The notes under the pieces: model-generated
What the model was told of the DNA's origin: nothing
Seen by the model: the letters and a program-made list of their open reading frames with translations, nothing else
Databases searched by the model: none
Source of the DNA: DAOMNN01 sp050486545
GTDB lineage: Bacteria > Pseudomonadota > Gammaproteobacteria > Burkholderiales > Rhodocyclaceae
DNA length: 42,615 nt
Assembly: GCA_050486545.1 (NCBI GenBank)
Contig: JBJHDM010000026.1
Location: forward strand, 1-42,615
Direction: 5' to 3'
In this document: one piece after another, positions 36,475-42,615 of the stretch
Numbering within the stretch: position 1 is the stretch's first letter
Layout of the letters: the number at the start of each line of letters is the position of its first letter
Made by a program: the position numbers and the translations under genes

Positions 36475-37812
36475 ATGCGCAATCCGCGTTCGCTGGGCCG
36501 CTGGCTGTCGTGGTGGCTCGCTGTGCAGACCTTCATCGGGCTCGGATTCGTCTGCGTCGTCGTGTATGTGGCCACCAGCCTCAACTTCTCGGCGAAGCAG
36601 GCCGAGGAGCTGCGGCACAAGCAGGAAGTGATCCGCCACCTTGTCCGCGAGATCGCGACACCGGAGGATCTGCCGAGCCTGCGTCACAAGCTCGACGATT
36701 TCTTCATCGGCCATGCCGACCTCAAACTGCGTCTGACCGGGGACGCCGAGACGCTCCTCTACATGACACCACCGGCCTCCGAGCCCCCCGCGAACCTGCG
36801 TCGGATTGAATTCGAGATCCCTTCGCCGTGGTCGGGCACAACCGTGCTGCGTGCCGAGTTGGCGCTCGACAGCAGTTCCGATGCCGAATTGCTGAGAAAG
36901 CTAGCGTGGACGCTGCTCGCGAGTGCGTTGGCCGGCGCCGTGCTCGTCTCCGCCGGGGGGGCGTGGCTCGTGCGACGTGCGCTGTTGCCTGTTCGCGACC
37001 TGGCTCGACAAGCCGCCGCACTCAGCCCGGAAAACGTCGGACAGCCGCTGGATGGTTCCGCGCAGGCAAAGGAGCTGCAGCCGCTGGTCGCGCAGTTCAA
37101 CGCACTGCTCGTACGGCTGGACAACGCATACCGGCAACTGGAAGGCTTCAATGCGGACGTCGCCCACGAACTGCGCACGCCGCTGGCGACACTGATCGGC
37201 GAGACCGAACTCGCCCTGAGCCGCGAACGCGGCATTCCCGAGTTGCGGGACGTGCTGGGATCGAACCTGGAGGACCTGCACCGCTTGGCGGGACTCATCA
37301 ATGACATGCTGTTCCTGTCGAAGGCTGATCGTGGCGAGCGGGCGCGCCGAAGCCCTGTCGGCAGCCTCGCCGCCCTTGCGACCGAGGTGGTCGAATTCCA
37401 CGATGCGGCACTGCAGGAGGCGGACGTGAGTGTGCGCGTGCGCGGCGACAGCGGAGGGGCCTTCGATGCGGCGTTGTTGCGGCGGGCCCTGTCAAACCTT
37501 CTCGCCAATGCGACGCGGTTCGCGGAGCGCGGGTCGGTGATCAACGTCGACATCGAGCCGGACGCTTTCGGCAGCATCCGCTTGTCCGTCCGCAATGACG
37601 GGCCGGTGATCCCTGCGGAACATTTGCCCCGGCTCTTCGACCGCTTCTATCGGGTGGACCGGGCACGCGAACATGGGGACACCAATCACGGACTCGGACT
37701 GGCGATCGTGGCAGCAATCGCGCGCATGCATGGAGGCACCCCGTTTGTCCGCTCCACCGGTGGCACAACAACCGTCGGTTTCAGTATTTCCGTTTCGGGC
37801 GAAAGGCATTGA
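36475..37812 (+). CDS. Heavy-metal sensor histidine kinase (CusS/CzcS-like)
   Basis: A 445-residue inner-membrane kinase. Two membrane helices (about 13-33 and 143-165) enclose a short periplasmic sensor domain of about 110 residues; then HAMP, the H-box FNADVAHELRTPLATL with His231, N-box ALSNLLANATRF, and HATPase part ending in RFYRVDRAREHGDTNHGLGLAI. The G1 motif appears as VRNDGPVIP. It phosphorylates the regulator just upstream. The metal sensed cannot be read directly from the sequence. Confidence 0.94.
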   Translation: MRNPRSLGRWLSWWLAVQTFIGLGFVCVVVYVATSLNFSAKQAEELRHKQEVIRHLVREIATPEDLPSLRHKLDDFFIGHADLKLRLTGDAETLLYMTPPASEPPANLRRIEFEIPSPWSGTTVLRAELALDSSSDAELLRKLAWTLLASALAGAVLVSAGGAWLVRRALLPVRDLARQAAALSPENVGQPLDGSAQAKELQPLVAQFNALLVRLDNAYRQLEGFNADVAHELRTPLATLIGETELALSRERGIPELRDVLGSNLEDLHRLAGLINDMLFLSKADRGERARRSPVGSLAALATEVVEFHDAALQEADVSVRVRGDSGGAFDAALLRRALSNLLANATRFAERGSVINVDIEPDAFGSIRLSVRNDGPVIPAEHLPRLFDRFYRVDRAREHGDTNHGLGLAIVAAIARMHGGTPFVRSTGGTTTVGFSISVSGERH

Positions 37813-37972
37813 CCCGTCCCCACGTGGCGGGTAGCGTGGGCGAGTTGGATCGTGGCTACGCCGATGGTGTGTGCGGCGCCCGCGGGGGACGAGTCCATCC
37901 GCCCGAGCGGCATCGCCGATACCTCGCGAGTCAGCCCCTGATACCTGCTCTACTCTTGCGAGATCCAAGTCG

Positions 37973-38443
37973 ATGAACATCCACGAGCGCCCATCGGCGG
38001 ATGACCTTTTCGGCATCAGCTGGATGCTGGTTTTGGTGGGTTGGTCGATCGCCGCCCTGTCGATGATCGGCGCGCTTTACCTGAGTGAATACCTACGAAT
38101 TGAGCCCTGCGTCATTTGCTGGTATCTGCGCCTCTTCATGTTTCCGCTAACTCCGGTCCTCATGGTGGGGCTGTTCCTCTTCGACCGGCACGTCGTGTTC
38201 TATGCACTGCCTCTGGCGAGCGCCGGATGGCTCATCTCCGTTATCCATCTGCTGCAGACCTCAGTAACGACGCCGGTCGAGGCGGCTTCTTGCTCGCCGA
38301 GCATGCCGTGTAGCGAGACGCAGATCATGTGGATGGGTTTCGTTGCGGTTCCGCTGCTGTGGGTGGTCGTCTTTTCGGTCATCAATGTGCTCCTGATCGC
38401 GGCACACTTCAGCCGCGCAACTTCCCGGGAGTATGCTGCCTAG
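37973..38443 (+). CDS. DsbB/BdbC-like disulfide bond formation membrane protein
   Basis: A 156-residue protein with four predicted membrane helices. Two cysteine pairs face the periplasm: CVIC in RIEPCVICWYLRLFMFP near the second helix, and Cys pair in EAASCSPSMPCSETQ before the last helix, as in quinone-linked DsbB/BdbC proteins that reoxidise a DsbA partner. The ATG at 37973 (MNIHERPSAD) is chosen as the start; upstream sequence is not coding-like. A DsbA-like gene lies 0.9 kb away on the opposite strand. Confidence 0.88.
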   Translation: MNIHERPSADDLFGISWMLVLVGWSIAALSMIGALYLSEYLRIEPCVICWYLRLFMFPLTPVLMVGLFLFDRHVVFYALPLASAGWLISVIHLLQTSVTTPVEAASCSPSMPCSETQIMWMGFVAVPLLWVVVFSVINVLLIAAHFSRATSREYAA

Positions 38444-38641
38444 TGCTCTCTTCGCCGAGCCTGCGATCGTTGGGCTGTCTGTCACGCGGTTCGACTACAG
38501 CCAACGTCAAGTTGTCTGCTGCGGATGTTGAGACCACGCGCGTCGGCCCCAGCAGAGTTCGTCGGCTCCGGGGAAATAGGCCCGGCCGGAAACGATCGGG
38601 TTGAAGACGCGGCCGGCAGACTTCCCGCCACTCTCGCATCC

Positions 38642-39160
38642 TCACCGAGGCGGCTGCATCCACATGTAGTTCTGATGCTGCATCATGTGGTCCATCATCT
38701 GCTGCTGCATGCCCATGTACCGATCCATCATGTATTGGCGCTGCTTCATCTGATCCGGGGTGAGCTTCGAATAGTAGCCCCCCATCCCGCGCCATCCCAT
38801 CATCTGACCGTCCCTCATTGCGCCGCCCATCATCGGGCCGCCCGCACAGCACCCCATCATGCCCGGTCCCCACATGCCGTGCATTGTTCCCATGCCGTTT
38901 CGCATCGTTTCCCAGTGCTCCTGAAGCAGCTTCTGTCGCTCCTGCGGATCCTGGGTCTGGCGGATCTTCTCCATCTGCTCCTGCATCCGCTGCATGGTCT
39001 GCTGCATCAGCGCCATCTGCTTGTCGAACTCGGCGACTTCAGGCGCCTGCTGCTGCATTTGAGCGTCTTTCGCGGGCGGGGCCGCTGTCGGCTGCGCCAT
39101 GCCCGGCGCGGCCGGAAGCACGGCGGCCATTATGGCTGCAATCAAGATCGTCTTTTTCAT
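38642..39160 (-). CDS. Methionine-rich exported protein, probable copper-binding
   Basis: A 172-residue protein with signal peptide MKKTILIAAIMAAVLPAAPGMA. I count 32 methionines (about 19%), with runs such as GTMHGMWGPGMMGCC and MGMQQQMMDHMMQHQNYMWM, plus a Gln/Met helix (about 49-63). Met- and His-rich low-complexity proteins of this kind bind Cu(I) or Ag(I) in the periplasm. AGGAGG precedes the ATG by 7 bases. Lies between the DsbB-like and DsbA-like genes. No family name can be given with confidence. Confidence 0.8.
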   Translation of the reverse strand: MKKTILIAAIMAAVLPAAPGMAQPTAAPPAKDAQMQQQAPEVAEFDKQMALMQQTMQRMQEQMEKIRQTQDPQERQKLLQEHWETMRNGMGTMHGMWGPGMMGCCAGGPMMGGAMRDGQMMGWRGMGGYYSKLTPDQMKQRQYMMDRYMGMQQQMMDHMMQHQNYMWMQPPR

Positions 39161-39326
39161 TTCGCATCCTCCTCGTCGACAGAAAGAACACCTTCGCACG
39201 TCTTCGCTCCGATCGCCGCAACACGCGGAGCCCATTTGCCATGCCCGGTATCGGCACGAAGCCAAACTTCGAAGCTTTCTTGCGTAATCATTCCAGATCT
39301 GATGCAGGAGGCTTTCCAAGCCCGCC

Positions 39327-39950
39327 TCATCGTCCGTCTTGCCGGGTTCGTGAGGCTTCCGTCAGCGCACTGTTTACCAACTGCTTGAGCGGTTCGTATC
39401 CAAAGCGCGGCAACGGCTGCCCATTCACGAAGAACTCAGGTGTCTTCGTGACGTTAAGCGCCTGCGCGTCAGCAAGATCCTGCTCGATGACGCGTGCGAT
39501 TTCTGGCGCGGCCATATCCGCGCGCATTCGCGCAAGATCGAGCCCCAACCCTTCGAGATGCTTCCAAACGAGATCCACCTGCGCCGTATGATGGGGTGCC
39601 CACTCTGCCTGCGACGCGAGCAGTGCCTCGAGTGCCGGCCAGAGTTTGCCCTGCTTGCGCGCAGCCTCGAGCACGGCAACAACGTCTTCCGATCCCTCAT
39701 GGAACGGCGCGTAACGCAGGACAAGGCGAATGTCGTTCGGGTTCGCCGCCATCATTTGCTTCACCAACGGATAGAAACTACGACAGGTTTCGCACGCGGG
39801 ATCGAGAAATTCAACGATGACGACCTTCGCCTGCATGTTGCCAAGCGTCGGCGAATGCATCCGAATCAGGCGGTCTCGATTGCGATCGACCACTTGCTCC
39901 GTTTGCTCGGCCGTTTCAGCCTTGTGGTTCATCGTTGCGACGGCGAACAC
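39327..39950 (-). pseudogene. DsbA-like thioredoxin-fold protein, N-terminal anchor cut by the IS66 element
   Basis: A 207-codon frame with a DsbA/BdbD-type domain: FLDPACETCRSFYP (CxxC active site), APFHEGSED, and VTKTPEFFVNGQPLP with the cis-proline. Relatives have an N-terminal signal anchor. Here the anchor's end (LLLLVFAVAT) is present, but the inverted repeat of the IS66 element begins 20 bp upstream of the first usable start (GTG at 39950), leaving no ribosome-binding site and only a fragment of the hydrophobic segment. ATG 39932 is the next start. Probably not exported, so likely inactivated. The domain itself is intact. Confidence 0.7.
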
Positions 39951-39969
39951 AAGCAGCAGTAGTACGACG

Positions 39970-39991
39970 GTAAGCGCTCCACGAACCCCAT
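39970..39991. repeat. Left terminal inverted repeat of the IS66 element
   Basis: 22 bp beginning GTAAGCGCTCCACGAACC and ending CCAT, the exact reverse complement of 42580-42601. Confidence 0.9.
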
Positions 39992-40005
39992 CCTTCCTGG
40001 GCTCG

Positions 40006-41820
40006 CTACGCTGTGATCAACTGCTCAGCCTTGAGATTCCAGGGCAGGAGAGCCTCGAAGTGTTCGACGGTGGTGGCGGTGGGCAACGCCCGCAGCACGT
40101 GGCGCAGCCACAGATACGGCTCGACGTTGTTGGCCTTGGCGGTTTCGACCAGCGAGTAGATGAGCGCGCTGGCGCGCGCACCCGCCTGGGTGTCCGAGAA
40201 GAGCCACGCTTTCCTCCCGACCACGAAGGGGCGGATGGCGTTTTCGGCGGGGTTGTTGTCGATCGGCAGGTCGCCGCGCTCGAGGTAGCGCGTCAGTCGC
40301 GGCCACTGCCGATGCAGGTAGCCCAGGGCACCGCCGAGCAGCGAGTTGGGCGGCACGGTGGGGAGCACCTGGTCGAGCCAACCGCGAAGCTCACCGATGA
40401 CGGCACGGCTTCGGCTCTGGCGTAGCGCCCGACGCTCGACGTCGCTCAGTTCGCGCGCCTCCTTCTCGATGGCGTAGAGCTTGCCGATCAGGGCCAGCGC
40501 CTCGTGGGCGCGACCACGCTTGCCTTCGGGCAGCACCTTGCCGGCATCGACGAAACGACGGCGTGCATGGACCCAGCAACCGAGCCGGGTCACCCCTTCG
40601 GTGAAGGCAATTGCGCCGTAGCTCTCGAGCCCGTCAGCGATCAGATGCCCCTTCCAGCCTTCGAGCAGGCGCAAGGGCACCGCCTGCGCGCGGCTCGGAT
40701 CGTACTCGAAGAGAATCACCGGCCTACCCGGCGGGCCACCGCGCTGCACCCACATCTGGCTCTTGCTGGTCGCCGCCCGGCCAGGCTCCTTGAGCACCTG
40801 GACCGGGGTTTCGTCCATGTGGATGACGTCATGCCCGAGCAGCACATCGCGCATCAGGTTGGCGATCGGCTGCAGCGCCTGCGCGGTGCCGATCACCCAG
40901 CGCGCCAGGGTCTGGCGCGGCACGAGCACGCCTGCGCGGGCGAGCACGTACTCGAAACGCGCGAGCGGCAGCCCATCGACGTACTTGGTGACGAGCAGCA
41001 TCGCCAACAGGTCGTTGCTGGCGTTGCTCTTGGGTAGCACCTGCGCCGGAGCGCGGGCGCTGACTGGCGCCTGATCGCCCTTGGGACAGCCGTAACGCTT
41101 CTTGATGTGGCGCAGCACGCGCACCTGCATCGGCACGATATCGAGCTGTTCGCTGACGTCCTGGCCGATCTCGACCATGGGCGTGCCGCAGGCGCAGGTG
41201 CGCTCGGCCTCGGGGACGTCGTGGACGACGTCGATGCGCGGCAGCTCGATGGGCAAGGGCTTGCGCTTGCCGCGCGCCTTCTTCTTGCCGGTGTCGGCGA
41301 GCGTCTGGCCAGACGGCTCGGTGGCCGGCGGCGGCAAGCTCGCGGTGTCGCCTGCGTTGGGTGCAGACTCGGCTAGCGCCTCGGCCTCGTCGAAGAGCCA
41401 GCCCTGGCCCGCGTGCGATTCGCTGCTGGGCCCGAACATGCGCCGACGCGCCAGGCGCAACTGCTCGTAGAGCTCGAGGATGCGGGCCTCGAAGGCTTTT
41501 TGCAGTTCGGCCTCGCGGGCATCGAACGCCTTCTGAAGCTCGAGCTCACGCGCATCGAACGCTTTCTGGAGTTCGACTTCGCGGGTATGGACGACTTTCT
41601 GGAGGTCGGCCTCGTACGCCTTGAGGGTGGCTTCCTGCGCGAGTCGAAGCGTCTCGAACTGGGCTGTAAGTTGGGTATTGAGTTGCGTCTCGAAGGCCCG
41701 CTGCTGGGCCAGCAGCAAGGCTTTGAGCACCGCCGGATCGTCGGGCAACTGCGCCGGGAGGACGGATGCGCACACGCCGACGGCGGGGTTCGAACGAGGG
41801 GCGGCGGTGCGGTGTGGCAT
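40006..41820 (-). CDS. tnpC: IS66 family transposase (TnpC)
   Basis: A 604-residue DDE transposase. An N-terminal coiled coil with 11-residue repeats is followed by a zinc-finger-like ERTCACGTPMVEIGQDVSEQLDIVP block and the catalytic core: IHMDETPVQVL (Asp), LIADGLESYGAI (Asp) and the IDNNPAENAIRPFVVGRKAWLF region (Glu). The C-terminal DNA-binding SLVETAKANNVEPYLWLRHVL is typical of IS66. The ATG at 41820 is preferred; a GTG at 41841 lies two bases after the tnpB stop and is an alternative start. No frameshift or stop, so likely active. Confidence 0.95.
   Translation of the reverse strand: MPHRTAAPRSNPAVGVCASVLPAQLPDDPAVLKALLLAQQRAFETQLNTQLTAQFETLRLAQEATLKAYEADLQKVVHTREVELQKAFDARELELQKAFDAREAELQKAFEARILELYEQLRLARRRMFGPSSESHAGQGWLFDEAEALAESAPNAGDTASLPPPATEPSGQTLADTGKKKARGKRKPLPIELPRIDVVHDVPEAERTCACGTPMVEIGQDVSEQLDIVPMQVRVLRHIKKRYGCPKGDQAPVSARAPAQVLPKSNASNDLLAMLLVTKYVDGLPLARFEYVLARAGVLVPRQTLARWVIGTAQALQPIANLMRDVLLGHDVIHMDETPVQVLKEPGRAATSKSQMWVQRGGPPGRPVILFEYDPSRAQAVPLRLLEGWKGHLIADGLESYGAIAFTEGVTRLGCWVHARRRFVDAGKVLPEGKRGRAHEALALIGKLYAIEKEARELSDVERRALRQSRSRAVIGELRGWLDQVLPTVPPNSLLGGALGYLHRQWPRLTRYLERGDLPIDNNPAENAIRPFVVGRKAWLFSDTQAGARASALIYSLVETAKANNVEPYLWLRHVLRALPTATTVEHFEALLPWNLKAEQLITA
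41482..41613. repeat. Four tandem 33-bp repeats within tnpC
   Basis: Four consecutive 33-bp units (41482-41514, 41515-41547, 41548-41580, 41581-41613) share a core like GCGGGCATCGAACGC. They encode 11-residue hendecad repeats of the type ELQKAFDARE in a coiled coil. Units are similar but not identical, so the array is probably selected at protein level. Confidence 0.85.
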
Positions 41821-41842
41821 GCCGAGATTATACCCGATCACG

Positions 41843-42202
41843 CTACGTAACTGATTGGTAATGCAGCGTTTTATGCGGTTTTACGGCCCACAGATCGAAG
41901 CCTTCGAGCAGCCACCCGAGCTCCTTCATCGTCAGCGTGCAGGTGGGCTGGCTCGCCTCGGCTGCCGGCCAGGCGAAGCGCTCGGCTTCGAGCCGCTTGT
42001 ACCAGAGGCAGAAGCCGTTGCGGTGCCAGTACAGCGCCTTGAGCTTGTCGCGGCGGCGGTTGATGAACAGGTACAGCGCGTCGCCGAACGGGTTCAATCC
42101 CAGTTCCTGCTCGACCAGCGCCGACAGCCCGCCGATGGATTTGCGAAAGTCGATCGCCGGCCGGTACAGATACACCGCGCCGATGTTGTGCCCCGGATGC
42201 AT
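41843..42202 (-). CDS. tnpB: IS66 family accessory protein TnpB
   Basis: A 119-residue protein of the IS66 Orf2 family: VYLYRPAIDFRKSIGGLSALVEQELGLNPFGDALYLFINRRRDKLKALYWHRNGFCLWYKRLE, a strong family match. Needed together with TnpA and TnpC for IS66 transposition, exact role uncertain. Its ATG overlaps the tnpA stop by one base. Confidence 0.95.
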   Translation of the reverse strand: MHPGHNIGAVYLYRPAIDFRKSIGGLSALVEQELGLNPFGDALYLFINRRRDKLKALYWHRNGFCLWYKRLEAERFAWPAAEASQPTCTLTMKELGWLLEGFDLWAVKPHKTLHYQSVT

Positions 42203-42519
42203 CAGCGCCCCCGCTCAGCGAGGGCCGCCGACAGCGCGGCCAGCCAGTCGACGCCGGGGAGCGTCGCGCACTCGAGTCGCAGCTGTGCGTCGATCACCAC
42301 CGTGCAGCCCGTGCGGACCGCCACCGAAGCTTCGATCTGGACCGGGACGAATCCGCCAAGCTTGGCACGGCTGGGACGACCGCCGGCCACCAGGCGCTTA
42401 CGCCACTGGTAAAGCGCCTGTGGTGACAGGCCCTCGCGCTCGGCATAGGCCTTCGTGGTGATGCCCTCGGCCTCGATCGCCGACAGGTGCGACAACCAGA
42501 ACTTGCTGCGCTCCGACAT
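42202..42519 (-). CDS. tnpA: IS66 family accessory protein TnpA
   Basis: A 105-residue protein of the IS66 Orf1 family with a helix-turn-helix (ITTKAYAEREGLSPQALYQWRKRL) near the N-terminus, probably binding DNA of the element's ends. First gene of the element on the minus strand, 60 bp from the right inverted repeat. The ATG at 42519 is the start. Confidence 0.93.
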   Translation of the reverse strand: MSERSKFWLSHLSAIEAEGITTKAYAEREGLSPQALYQWRKRLVAGGRPSRAKLGGFVPVQIEASVAVRTGCTVVIDAQLRLECATLPGVDWLAALSAALAERGR

Positions 42520-42579
42520 GCTCGTGCTCCCTGAGAAACGGAAGCCGAAGCATGCGGGCTCACACGGAGCTACGTAAGA

Positions 42580-42601
42580 ATGGGGTTCGTGGAGCGCTTA
42601 C
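42580..42601. repeat. Right terminal inverted repeat of the IS66 element
   Basis: 22 bp that read GTAAGCGCTCC and so on from the outer end, identical to the left repeat in inverse orientation. Only 14 bp of flanking sequence remain to the window edge. Confidence 0.9.
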
Positions 42602-42615
42602 AGATATCTAGCTGC

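Larger units (their letters stand above)
39970..42601 (-). mobile_element. IS66-family insertion sequence, complete (2632 bp)
   Basis: The element has perfect 22-bp inverted repeats: left 39970-39991 (starting GTAAGCGCTCC) and right 42580-42601 (ending GGAGCGCTTAC); a few more bases match beyond. It holds tnpA, tnpB and tnpC, all on the minus strand, in the classical IS66 order. The flanking 8 bp differ (GTACGACG on the left, AGATATCT on the right), so the usual 8-bp target duplication is missing. All three genes are intact. Confidence 0.92.

Overview
This looks like a stretch of a high-GC betaproteobacterial chromosome. The evidence is the cox cluster with DUF2970 and DUF2909 satellite genes, a trpGDC operon, a LitR/CarH-type regulator and an IS66 element. 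Rhodocyclales or Burkholderiales are plausible, but no rRNA or other marker settles it. No tRNA, rRNA or CRISPR array was seen.

Region 1 (1-7230, mostly minus strand) is an aa3-type cytochrome c oxidase operon, read right to left: ctaC (with a fused cytochrome c domain), ctaD, a 38-residue membrane protein, ctaG, DUF2970, ctaE, SURF1, a SCO-like protein and ctaB (cut by the window edge). A DUF2909 gene sits convergently inside it. A perfect FNR-type box lies 350 bp upstream of ctaC.

Region 2 (7231-15034) is the most interesting part: a tightly overlapping minus-strand operon. In order it encodes a small exported protein, an FAD amine oxidase, DUF1365, a cyclopropane-fatty-acid-synthase-like methyltransferase, a chalcone-isomerase-like exported protein, an MFS carrier, an SDR and a SnoaL-like protein. 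It diverges from a MerR-type regulator carrying both signature motifs of the adenosylcobalamin photoreceptors (W-x9-EH and ExHxxG). The 84-bp gap between the genes holds two face-to-face promoters bracketed by two TTGTCCWGGACAA palindromes exactly 63 bp apart; a third copy lies within the first gene. I read this as a light- and B12-controlled membrane-lipid modification system, possibly making furan-type fatty acids.

Region 3 (15075-25379) is housekeeping: hldE-type heptose adenylyltransferase, a small unknown gene, recQ, an FKBP, msrA, tamB, trpC, trpD and trpG. trpE is not upstream of trpG. Instead there is about 600 bp of gene-poor, locally AT-rich DNA that looks like a rearrangement or island junction.

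Region 4 (25995-39950) is accessory. It holds a LysR regulator, an ankyrin-repeat protein, a lipoprotein, a heavy-metal RND efflux operon (OMF, His-rich membrane protein, adaptor, RND pump, His-rich periplasmic protein) with CzcI-like and DUF4148 genes ahead of it, and a divergent two-component system with a perfect 16-bp palindrome. A DsbB-like protein, a Met-rich exported protein and a DsbA-like protein follow. These genes fit envelope metal and thiol homeostasis.

Region 5 (39970-42601) is a complete IS66-family element with perfect 22-bp inverted repeats but no matching 8-bp target duplication. It has cut off the N-terminus of the DsbA-like gene.
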